A DNA stretch of 64,000 nucleotides from Emticicia sp. CRIBPO (GTDB lineage: Bacteria; Bacteroidota; Bacteroidia; Cytophagales; Spirosomataceae). Below, one piece after another: positions 1 through 6,983 of this stretch. Within the stretch, counting starts at the first letter, position 1. Each line of letters starts with the position of its first letter. Under the pieces are notes generated by a model. That model did no database searches and was not told the origin of the DNA. It saw only the letters and a program-made list of their open reading frames with translations. Made by a program: the position numbers and the translations under genes. The stretch is from the NCBI RefSeq assembly GCF_009905725.1, contig NZ_JAAAKV010000014.1, forward strand, positions 1 through 64,000. Reading direction: 5' to 3'.

Positions 1-213
1 CTGAGGCTTTTTTGTGTTTAAATCTACCAGAGAAAGGAAAAAGGGATCAGAATGGCTCCCAAGGGCCAGTCTGATAGATTGAAAGCTTCAGTAGAAATAC
101 TCCTTAAGTGGGGAATATGAATGGAATTGCTTGAAGCTTGTCGTTTAAGATTTATCGCTTTACCAAAACAGAAGACAAGATCTTTGTCCCATTCTCCTTT
201 GTGCCTTACCAAA

Positions 214-1041
214 TCAATGAGACTTTACATAACGCTTTATCTCTTCCAGTGCGTTTTTATAGCCTTTGGTAAAGCTTTTGGGATCAGAAGGGTATTTACG
301 TATGCTTTTTACACCGGCTGATAGCATTTTAACGGCTTTGTCAGCGTCATTGGTGTCAAAAAAGATTCTGTCATACCGATCAGAAGGGTAGGGGTTAATG
401 CCGATGCCATTGTTGTAAAAACTGAAAGGGGAGTTAAGATGGCTTAGGGTAAAGGAAGAATATTTCTTTTCATCAATGAGCGAAAAATAGCCTATCATAT
501 AATCAAGCTGGCCAATAACCCTTTTTTTGATCTGCTCCTGATTTTCTCTGTTCTTTGGTCTTAGCCTCCATTTGTTTTCTTCCAGGCTTAAAAGGTCTCT
601 TTTTCCGGATTTGTAATAGTCATCTATCACCAGGAACAACTTCATTTCGTGTTTCTTATCAGGAAATCCTGTCAGGGTTAATTGTTCAAATTCTCCGCGG
701 TCATTTTGTTTTCTTGTGATGTCCAGAAACAGGTCTCCAAGCCCGTTGAGGTTGAGAATTAAAAGATCTTTCGTTTTAAACTGATATTTTCCATAAGAGA
801 ATATCCCGTTGGGAGATAACACCGTTACGGTATCATTATCATTAAATTTGATATGGGATTCACTCAGCAATGACTTATTCGAATGATCGAAATCCGTCGA
901 CAAAGCAGAATTGATATCACTCGTGATATCAACCCCGTTGACTTCTATTCTGACGATCTTAAAAGTGGTTACTGTTTTAGGTATTCCATTGCAACTGGCG
1001 AGACTAAGATAAACTAAAGCTAAGACGAACAGATTCCTCAT
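214..1041 (-). CDS. Hypothetical lipoprotein
   Basis: 275 residues. The N-terminus is a short hydrophobic segment ending in LASC (Cys17), a typical lipobox, so the protein is probably exported and lipid-anchored. I recognise no domain in the rest. It is polar, mixed alpha/beta in appearance, with a basic region around residues 140-170 (KKHEMK, KSGKRD, RPKNRENQEQIKKR). It ends at position 214, leaving about 210 bases to the window edge with no convincing gene. It is separated by about 70 bases from the methyltransferase gene upstream on the same strand and may be transcribed with it. Function unknown; only the lipoprotein call is supported. Confidence 0.7.
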   Translation of the reverse strand: MRNLFVLALVYLSLASCNGIPKTVTTFKIVRIEVNGVDITSDINSALSTDFDHSNKSLLSESHIKFNDNDTVTVLSPNGIFSYGKYQFKTKDLLILNLNGLGDLFLDITRKQNDRGEFEQLTLTGFPDKKHEMKLFLVIDDYYKSGKRDLLSLEENKWRLRPKNRENQEQIKKRVIGQLDYMIGYFSLIDEKKYSSFTLSHLNSPFSFYNNGIGINPYPSDRYDRIFFDTNDADKAVKMLSAGVKSIRKYPSDPKSFTKGYKNALEEIKRYVKSH

Positions 1042-1109
1042 TTATAATTGTTAATGATTTTCAGGCTAAAAAAATATCAGTATAGTACCAATTACAAATT
1101 TATAGTATT

Positions 1110-1772
1110 TTATGACAAAGGTTTAGCACTTGTCAGAATAATGAAGTTTCTTTTAACAGCTTCGCCCGTATTACTTTTTATGTCTTCAGTTTTTGTTTTT
1201 ACATCTGCGATCAAAAATCCCGCATCTGAAAGCAGTCTTTCTGCATCGTTAATATCATATAAACGGAATCCGTATACCGTAAATGGGAGGGCCTTCATAA
1301 AATCTTTTTCGGCAAAGGTCAGATAAAATTTCCCCCCGGGTTTCAGGACACGTAAAATCTCATTGGCATAATCCGGGGGCTCTTCCCAGAAATAGAGAGT
1401 ATTGACTGTGAAAATTTTATCATAGGTGCCGGATTCAAAGTCTAATATTTTGCCATTGCTGAGTTTAAAGTCTGCAAAGCCCGTATCGATAAAGTCTTTA
1501 TTGATACGCCTGGCTTCAAGAATCATGGTTTCAGAGATGTCAATTCCTGTGTAATGTAAATCCGGGGTTTGTTTGACAATGGATTCGAGGTGGCTGCCGT
1601 TTCCCGGGCCTATTTCGAGTATTTGTTGGCCAGCACCGATGTTCATGGCATCTATAGTTGAATGAATCATGTTTGAATTGGTGAGATTCATGTTTTCACC
1701 TGTTTTGATACCATTCTCTCCTTCGGGGCAGCTAAGCTGTTGGGCCAGGCTTTTAAAATCTTCTTCTGTCAT
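1110..1772 (-). CDS. Class I SAM-dependent methyltransferase
   Basis: 220 residues with the classic Rossmann methyltransferase order. Motif I is LEIGPGNGS (residues 52-60, SAM binding). The acidic loop is YTGIDIS (about 75-81). A motif around YDKIFTVNTLYFW follows, then the post-motif LRVLKPGGKFYLTF. This resembles the UbiE/Methyltransf_11 group of small-molecule methyltransferases. The acceptor cannot be read from the sequence. The first about 30 residues lie before the core fold. It sits 86 bases downstream of the VOC gene on the same strand. Substrate and pathway are unknown. Confidence 0.85.
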   Translation of the reverse strand: MTEEDFKSLAQQLSCPEGENGIKTGENMNLTNSNMIHSTIDAMNIGAGQQILEIGPGNGSHLESIVKQTPDLHYTGIDISETMILEARRINKDFIDTGFADFKLSNGKILDFESGTYDKIFTVNTLYFWEEPPDYANEILRVLKPGGKFYLTFAEKDFMKALPFTVYGFRLYDINDAERLLSDAGFLIADVKTKTEDIKSNTGEAVKRNFIILTSAKPLS

Positions 1773-1858
1773 TGATATTTCCGGTTGCTGTGTTAAAATT
1801 ACGACGGCTTTCAGGAAGAAATCCGGGGTTACTCCGGCACGGTTCAGGGCTTAGTGTT

Positions 1859-2224
1859 TTACACTTCTATATTTTCCCCGAATTGCAGGATATAGCCATT
1901 GTTGTCGTAGATCGCGAACTCTCTCATGCCGTAATCAAAATTCTCAAGTTCATACACCACTTTTACATCATCCCTGAGCTTGTTCCAGAGTTCGTCCACA
2001 TTATCGGTACGAAAATAAAAAGAACCTGTAAAAACAGGTTCTTTAAAAGGTAAATGAGCATTGGGCAGAGAAAACATGATTTCAACCTCATCTTTAAAAA
2101 GAGAAGCCCATCCGTCTTCGACACTTTGTCCACCGGCTGTAAACCCTAGTTTTGAGGTATAAAATGCTACGGATTCTTCCAAATTGACTGTATAAAGCAT
2201 CGGGCTGAGATTCAGTAATTTCAT
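1859..2224 (-). CDS. VOC superfamily (glyoxalase/bleomycin resistance-like) protein
   Basis: 121 residues, the usual length of a single-domain VOC protein with paired beta-alpha-beta-beta-beta modules. It shows the family signatures LYTVNLEESVAFYTSKLGF at the start, a central GSFYFRTDNVDELWNKL, and a C-terminal FAIYDNNGYILQFGE, where the final Glu is a common metal ligand. Members include glyoxalase I, dioxygenases and antibiotic-binding proteins; nothing here decides between them. Its stop lies 86 bases before the methyltransferase start and its own start is 19 bases below the GH43 stop, so the three may form one transcript. Confidence 0.85.
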   Translation of the reverse strand: MKLLNLSPMLYTVNLEESVAFYTSKLGFTAGGQSVEDGWASLFKDEVEIMFSLPNAHLPFKEPVFTGSFYFRTDNVDELWNKLRDDVKVVYELENFDYGMREFAIYDNNGYILQFGENIEV

Positions 2225-2243
2225 AGCATTTTTTGTTTGAATG

Positions 2244-3224
2244 TTATTTGAGTTTCTTTTTTTCGACCCCTTCAGTCGTGATTACAACAGGCTTTATCAA
2301 ACCGTTTTCATCAAAATACATACGGTCTATACAGGTTTCTCTTGAATTACCGTCGGTTTCGTTCAATGGTCTTCTGTGGTAAACGATGTACCAAAGGTCG
2401 CCGTCAGGGTTATGAATCACAGAGTGATGTCCGGCACCGGTTGCTATCTTAGGGTTTTGCTGAAGAATCTTACCTTCTCTTTTAAACGGACCAAAAGGAG
2501 TATCGGCGATGGCATAGGCTACGCTGTAATTGGGGCCTGTCCAGCCGCCTTCTGACCACATAAAATAGTATTTACCGTTTCTTTTAAACATAAATGGTCC
2601 TTCTACATAGTTTTCGGGGGTGATTTCCTTGAATATTGTACCGTCTTCATAAGGGATGAAACCCGTGAAATCATTATTCAGCCTGGCAATGTTACAATGT
2701 TTCCATCCACCATAGATCAGATAATACTGGTCGCCGTCTTTATAAACAAACTGGTCGATGGGCTGAGCTCCGTTGTGGAATTTATCGACGAGCGGTTTTT
2801 TAAGGTGATCTTTAAACGGGCCGGCAGGGTTATCAGCCACAGCCACTCCGATTCCTCCGTATTCTTTATCACTCTGGATGTCGTTAGCTCCGAAAAACAG
2901 GAAGTACTTTTTATCTTTTTTTATGATAGAGGGAGCCCAGATGGCACGTTTGGCCCATTTGACAGCACTGGTGTCCAGAATTTTTTCATGTTTTGTCCAG
3001 TTGACAAGGTCCGGAGAAGAAAAAGCATCAAAGAAGACCTGTTTGCCGTAAGGGGCTGAAAAAGTAGGGTAAATCCAGTATTTTTTATCGAAAACTATGC
3101 CTTCCGGATCAGCGTACCACCCTGGAAAAACAGGATTGCCTGCCAGTTGTTTTTTGCTTTGTTTTTGTGCAGAAAGGTGAAGACTTAATAGGAATATGAG
3201 CAGAAATCCGGTTATTTTTTTCAT
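2244..3224 (-). CDS. Secreted glycoside hydrolase family 43 protein
   Basis: 326 residues with a signal peptide (KKITGFLLIFLLSLHLSAQ, cleavage near residue 20). The five-bladed propeller of GH43 is recognisable: WYADPEG (Asp39, candidate general base), WAPSI (about 97), IDQFVYKDGDQYYLIYGG (Asp157, candidate pKa-modulating Asp) and VEGPFMF (Glu208, candidate general acid), followed by ATGAGHHSV. GH43 enzymes are arabinofuranosidases, xylosidases or arabinanases acting on plant-type polysaccharides. The protein probably acts in the periplasm or outside the cell. No SusCD pair is adjacent. The substrate is not predictable from the sequence alone. Confidence 0.9.
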   Translation of the reverse strand: MKKITGFLLIFLLSLHLSAQKQSKKQLAGNPVFPGWYADPEGIVFDKKYWIYPTFSAPYGKQVFFDAFSSPDLVNWTKHEKILDTSAVKWAKRAIWAPSIIKKDKKYFLFFGANDIQSDKEYGGIGVAVADNPAGPFKDHLKKPLVDKFHNGAQPIDQFVYKDGDQYYLIYGGWKHCNIARLNNDFTGFIPYEDGTIFKEITPENYVEGPFMFKRNGKYYFMWSEGGWTGPNYSVAYAIADTPFGPFKREGKILQQNPKIATGAGHHSVIHNPDGDLWYIVYHRRPLNETDGNSRETCIDRMYFDENGLIKPVVITTEGVEKKKLK

Positions 3225-3358
3225 TTAAAAGGCAAATGTTTTGATTGAATTTGAATAATAAGTCCAAAAATAACCTATAAAAGCGTTTCTCCATATTTTT
3301 ATTCATAAAAAGCAATAAGCGGGTACTGTATTCCAAAGCACATCTGTAATTTTGGATA

Positions 3359-4258
3359 ATGAGAAATGAAGAGAGCATACTGATTCCGACACCACCCCAG
3401 TTCAGTTTTGAGGAGTGTCTGTGGTTTCTTAACCGTAATTTTGATGATTGCATGCTGACAATCAGAGATCATTGTATTTATAAGGCATTGCAGCTGAACG
3501 GGGAGAGGGTGCTGATCAGGGTAAGTGAGGCAGAAGGAGCAATAAACGTTGATATTCTGCTGGGATCAATCGATAAAGGGGTACTGACAAGCTATATTTC
3601 AGAGTGGTTTGACCTGGAAAGAGATATTCAGCCGTTTTATACCTTACTGGCCGCAGAGCCGTCAATGGCCTATATGGCTGAAAAATATCAGGGTTTGAGG
3701 TTGGTAAGCATCACTGATATGTTTGAAGCGATCTGCTGGAGCATTATCGGGCAACAGATCAATTTAACTTTTGCATATAAACTAAAAAGAAGGCTGGTTG
3801 AGCTTTTCGGAAGCAAGATGGTGTATGAAGGAGAATCACATTATATTTTTCCGGAAGCAGAGGTCCTTGCTCAGATAGAGCCGGAAGAGCTTAAATCATT
3901 ACAATTTTCACAAAGGAAAGCCGAGTATATCATCATTGTGGCCAGGGCATTTGCAGAAGGCATTGTCAGTAAACAAAAAGTAATGGAATTACCGGCTTTG
4001 CCGGAAAAACAAAAGCTGCTGACAGACCTGAAAGGAGTAGGCATCTGGACGGCCAATTATGTATTGATGAAATCCCTGAGGGAGCCTGCCAGCATTCCGC
4101 ACGGAGATGTTGGCTTATTACAGGCCCTTCAGAACCACCGGGTCATAGAGAGAAGGGATGAAACGGAGCTTATTGCCCGGTTTTTTGAAAAATATCAGGG
4201 TTGGGAAAGTTACCTGGTGTTCTATTTATGGAGAAGCTTATCCGTCAAAGACACCTGA
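3359..4258 (+). CDS. alkA: DNA-3-methyladenine glycosylase (AlkA-like)
   Basis: 299 residues. The C-terminal half is an HhH-GPD base-excision glycosylase: hairpin LTDLKGVGIWTANYVL (residues 221-236) and catalytic Asp250 in PHGDVGLLQAL, matching the position of the AlkA aspartate. The motif WSIIGQQINLTFAY (about 127-140) is the usual AlkA helix. The N-terminal about 100 residues fit the AlkA_N-like fold. It removes 3-methyladenine and related alkylated bases. The gene stops one base from the end of alkB on the opposite strand, placing it in a convergent alkylation-repair cluster. A TAATTTTG box at 3347-3354 lies just before the start; if used, the transcript would be nearly leaderless. Confidence 0.9.
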   Translation: MRNEESILIPTPPQFSFEECLWFLNRNFDDCMLTIRDHCIYKALQLNGERVLIRVSEAEGAINVDILLGSIDKGVLTSYISEWFDLERDIQPFYTLLAAEPSMAYMAEKYQGLRLVSITDMFEAICWSIIGQQINLTFAYKLKRRLVELFGSKMVYEGESHYIFPEAEVLAQIEPEELKSLQFSQRKAEYIIIVARAFAEGIVSKQKVMELPALPEKQKLLTDLKGVGIWTANYVLMKSLREPASIPHGDVGLLQALQNHRVIERRDETELIARFFEKYQGWESYLVFYLWRSLSVKDT

Positions 4259-4259
4259 G

Positions 4260-4853
4260 TTATCTGATTATTCTGAACGTAAGGTTGATCCTGGGACCAG
4301 AGACTTTACTTGTTTTAGGGATGTGGTGTTCCCAGAAATGTTGGGTTGGCCCTTTCATCAGTAAAAAACTGCCGTGGGTTAGTTCTACAGAAACGACTTC
4401 TTTTTTGTCCCGGTAATTTCTCAGTTTGAAAATCCGGGTTGCCCCCAAACTGATCGAGCCGATCACAGGATTGCCTCCTAGTTCTTTCTCGTTGTCACGA
4501 TGCCAGCCCATACTGTCTTGTCCGTTCCGGTACAGGTTAAGCAAAACACTGTTGAATGCAACTTGTGCCACACCTTCAATTTTCGTCTTTATGTTTTTCA
4601 GTTCGTCTGTCCATTGATGCGGATGCATGGTAATGCCCGAATAAGTGTACGGTTTGTCGCCATGCCATGAAGTGAGGCGGGGCTGCATTACCTCTTTGCC
4701 GAATATCTTTATAGGTTCCTGTTTCCATGGAATCGTTTCTGTGAGGGTATCGAGATAGAAATCACTTTCCTGCTTTTCAAAGAAAGCCGGGAAAAACAAG
4801 ACCTCCCCGTCATGGGAAAGTATGTTGTGGTTATCAAACAGGTTTTGTTGCAT
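4260..4853 (-). CDS. alkB: AlkB-like alpha-ketoglutarate-dependent DNA repair dioxygenase
   Basis: 197 residues from the chosen ATG at 4853. A longer reading to 4946 exists but its first 31 residues overlap the preceding gene and do not look like AlkB. Fe(II) ligands: HxD in MGWHRDNE (His118, Asp120) and His176 in FWEHHIPK. The 2OG-binding arginines are Arg188 and Arg194 in GPRINLTFR. The nucleotide-recognition lid includes PRLTSWHGDKPY. It reverses 1-methyladenine and 3-methylcytosine oxidatively. Its start overlaps the end of the stand-alone Ada zinc-domain gene by 20 bases, so it is the last gene of the ada operon. Confidence 0.92.
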   Translation of the reverse strand: MQQNLFDNHNILSHDGEVLFFPAFFEKQESDFYLDTLTETIPWKQEPIKIFGKEVMQPRLTSWHGDKPYTYSGITMHPHQWTDELKNIKTKIEGVAQVAFNSVLLNLYRNGQDSMGWHRDNEKELGGNPVIGSISLGATRIFKLRNYRDKKEVVSVELTHGSFLLMKGPTQHFWEHHIPKTSKVSGPRINLTFRIIR

Positions 4854-5088
4854 CTTGCTTCCATAATTGGTATTCCTTTGGCATACAGTGGCCGCAGGGA
4901 CGATATTGTAAAGATTCTGCTTCGTGGACAGAACTGAAAAATACACGGTTGGTTCTTTTCATGCGTTTGCCTGACTTACATTTTAAACGGCCATATATCT
5001 TTAATTGTTTGTTGCCGCCCAGTACTATCGTTTTGTTTCTGAGGCGATGTCTCAGTTCGCTGTCGCTGATGTGTTCATGATACCACAT
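4834..5088 (-). CDS. Stand-alone Ada-type metal-binding domain protein
   Basis: 84 residues matching the N-terminal zinc domain of Ada, which in E. coli takes methyl groups from DNA phosphotriesters and switches on the regulon. Visible motifs: GGNKQLKIYGRLKCKSGKRMK (Cys37), NRVFFSSVHEAES, and YRPCGHCMPKEY with the Cys-x-x-Cys pair. In E. coli Ada the first pair is Cys38-x3-Cys42; here the second position is Lys, in SGKRM. The ATG shares one base with the stop of the oxygenase gene upstream (TGATG), indicating translational coupling. Since the operon's Ada lacks this domain, the two together may rebuild Ada function; that is inference. Confidence 0.8.
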   Translation of the reverse strand: MWYHEHISDSELRHRLRNKTIVLGGNKQLKIYGRLKCKSGKRMKRTNRVFFSSVHEAESLQYRPCGHCMPKEYQLWKQDATKPV

Positions 5089-5798
5089 CAGCTTAATGCG
5101 TCATGGAAAATGATGCCCAACGTATGTCTTTCTCCTTCGTGGACTTCGCTCACACCATGCTTTATATTGACCCTGTAGTAGCCTTTTGTGCCTTTTACCG
5201 GTCTGAAACTGGTAGTGAACATAAGCATATCTCCCTTTTGAGGATGCAACACGATGGCTTTAGACTGGGCTCTCGGGGTTTGCTGTAAGAGAACAAATTC
5301 GCCTCCGGTATAATCTTCACCGGGCTCGTTCAGGAACAAAACCAGCTGGATGGGGAAGAATACATCACCATACAGATCCTGGTGTAAAGTATTATGACCA
5401 CCTTTCCCGTATTTCAGGATCAGCACAGTCGGTTTATTCTGACCGTTGCTCTGACATAGAAGCTGAAGTTCAGGAAAAGTTTCCGGAAAACCGGTATTAA
5501 TGCCCAGGACTTTCATCCATTGATTGGCTACAGGGGCAAGTTTCGGGTAGATAGAGGCCCTGATGCCCTGAATCAGATCAGGTAACGGATACCGGAAATA
5601 TTTATATTCGCCCAGACCGAACCGGTACCGCTCCATGGTGATGGTTTTACGGTAATTTCCGGGGTCATGATAAGCTTTAATAAGGCTTTGGCATGATTCC
5701 TCCTGTAAAAACCGCGGCACAAGAGCAAATCCGTTTTGATGAAGCTGGCTGGTTGTCTGATCCCAATCAATGCTGTTGATTTTTTCTTTGATATCCAT
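5088..5798 (-). CDS. 2OG-Fe(II) oxygenase, Oxygenase-NA-like (DNA damage operon type)
   Basis: 236 residues from ATG 5798, chosen because it lies 5 bases after the ada stop and begins MDIKEKINSIDW; a longer reading adds only 12 residues inside ada. Fe(II) site: LHQDLYGD (His139, Asp141) and a distal His214 with Arg224 in KHGVSEVHEGERHTLG. The segment GFALVPRFLQEESCQSLIKAY is the usual N-terminal arm. I place it in the family Pfam calls Oxygenase-NA (PF09859, from memory), often found beside ada and alkB and proposed to act on damaged nucleic acid. Its real substrate is not established here. Coupled to the Ada zinc-domain gene downstream. Confidence 0.8.
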   Translation of the reverse strand: MDIKEKINSIDWDQTTSQLHQNGFALVPRFLQEESCQSLIKAYHDPGNYRKTITMERYRFGLGEYKYFRYPLPDLIQGIRASIYPKLAPVANQWMKVLGINTGFPETFPELQLLCQSNGQNKPTVLILKYGKGGHNTLHQDLYGDVFFPIQLVLFLNEPGEDYTGGEFVLLQQTPRAQSKAIVLHPQKGDMLMFTTSFRPVKGTKGYYRVNIKHGVSEVHEGERHTLGIIFHDALS

Positions 5799-5803
5799 GG
5801 GAT

Positions 5804-6646
5804 TTATGCGTTGAGCGTTTTTGCTGCTTCCCATCCTATCATAGCAGTTTTACGGGTACTTCCCCAATGGTATTGCCCGAAATTTCCGGTCGACTGAATG
5901 ACCCTGTGGCACGGGATAATAAAGGCCACCGGATTATCGCCGATGGCTGATCCGACGGCCCTTGAGGCTTTAGGATTGCTGATAACCCGGGCAATTTCTC
6001 CGTAGGTAGATAGTTGTCCCATCGGTATTTTTAAAAGCGTTTGCCATACTTTTAACTGGAACTCTGTTCCTTTCAGATGCAGTTTTACCTGGCTGAGCTT
6101 ATCCCAGTCATGGGTAAAAACATACAATGCATTCTGCTGGATAAAGTCTACTACCTGGGTGTAGCGGGCATTAGGGAAAGCCGCTTTTAATTCGCTGAAT
6201 GCCTGTTCCCGGTTCTCTGCAAAAGCCATGTAGCAGATTCCCTTGGGTGTTGAGGCCACCAGGATGTCTCCGAAAGGGCTTTCGGCAAAGCTGTAGTTGA
6301 TACCCAGGTTTTCTCCCCCGTTTTTAAATTCCCCCGGCGTCATACCTTCTATTTTGATAAAGAGGTCATGCAGCCGTCCTGTGCCGGATAGACCGGTTTC
6401 ATAAGCTGCGTCCATTAAGGTGCTTTGCTTGTCTTTCAATATGTTTTTGGCGTGTTCAACGCTCAGATACTGCAAAAACTTTTTCGGGCTTACCCCGGCC
6501 CATTCTGTAAATAAACGCTGAAAATGAAAAGGGCTCAGGTTGATTTTTTCGGCTACTTCGTCGAGGTTAGGTTGGTCTTTAAAATGTGTTTTCAGGTAGT
6601 CAATTGCCCCGGCAATCCTGTTATAATTAAGCATGTCTTGTGTCAT
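5804..6646 (-). CDS. ada: Ada-like AraC regulator / methylated-DNA-protein-cysteine methyltransferase
   Basis: 280 residues from ATG 6646; the reading extends upstream to 6760 but those residues overlap the probable promoter. Residues 5-105 are an AraC-type double helix-turn-helix (NLDEVAEKINLSPFHFQRLF and the second HTH around DAAYETGLSGTGRLHDLF). Residues 115-275 are the Ogt methyltransferase with active site IPCHRVI (Cys246) and the DNA-recognition stretch STYGEIARVISNPKASRAVG. E. coli Ada (354 aa) has in addition an N-terminal zinc domain of about 80 residues, absent here and encoded separately two genes downstream. First gene of the four-gene operon; likely regulates it. Confidence 0.92.
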   Translation of the reverse strand: MTQDMLNYNRIAGAIDYLKTHFKDQPNLDEVAEKINLSPFHFQRLFTEWAGVSPKKFLQYLSVEHAKNILKDKQSTLMDAAYETGLSGTGRLHDLFIKIEGMTPGEFKNGGENLGINYSFAESPFGDILVASTPKGICYMAFAENREQAFSELKAAFPNARYTQVVDFIQQNALYVFTHDWDKLSQVKLHLKGTEFQLKVWQTLLKIPMGQLSTYGEIARVISNPKASRAVGSAIGDNPVAFIIPCHRVIQSTGNFGQYHWGSTRKTAMIGWEAAKTLNA

Positions 6647-6983
6647 TGTCTTTTTGTTTAAATGATGATACAAAATTATAGCCGGAACGTGGGCCGGGAA
6701 ACCCGGAAATTGCTGAGTTAATGTACCCTGTAATTCTAATAACGGACCATTGCAAAGCAACGGTTTTATCTGAATATATCCAATTCTGAATTGTTTCTGT
6801 TCCCAATATTTGACAGGTTTAAGCCGGTGTGTCCGGCTTTTTAAGATTGATATACAGCGGGTTATCTAACATTTTTAGCATTTAGAAATTTGCTAAAATA
6901 ATAAGCATATTTATGCTAAAAAATTAACCATATTTGAAGTGTGAAAGAAAAAAGGAGAAATTTTTAGTTAAATCACCTGGCTT
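6647..6983. promoter_or_regulatory. Divergent ada / dnaE2 intergenic region
   Basis: 337 bases without a gene. On the ada side a minus-strand -7 box TAATTTTG lies at 6678-6671, preceded by a 13-base palindrome CCGGGAAACCCGG at 6694-6706 sitting where a -33 element would be; it could bind Ada or another regulator (inference). On the dnaE2 side is the composite SOS-type operator described separately at 6875-6919. No small gene was convincing in between. Confidence 0.5.
6875..6919 (+). promoter_or_regulatory. Composite operator upstream of dnaE2
   Basis: TTAGCA (6875-6880), 10 bases, TGCTAA (6891-6896), 7 bases, then AGCATA-TT-TATGCTAA (6904-6919). The part from 6891 matches elements before the S24 repressor gene (10728-10756) and, more loosely, the Y-family polymerase gene (10866-10894) with identical internal spacing. 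I infer binding by the LexA-like XRE-S24 protein encoded at 9957-10727. Confidence 0.7.

Noticed and set aside
24-212. 62-codon minus-strand open frame at the left edge
   Set aside because: No recognisable motif, overlaps an equally open plus-strand frame, and nothing supports translation.
4854-4946. Longer alkB start at 4946
   Set aside because: The extra 31 residues lie inside the Ada zinc-domain gene in another frame and do not resemble AlkB N-termini.
6647-6760. Longer ada start at 6760
   Set aside because: The added residues span the TAATTTTG box and palindrome and do not look like an Ada zinc domain.
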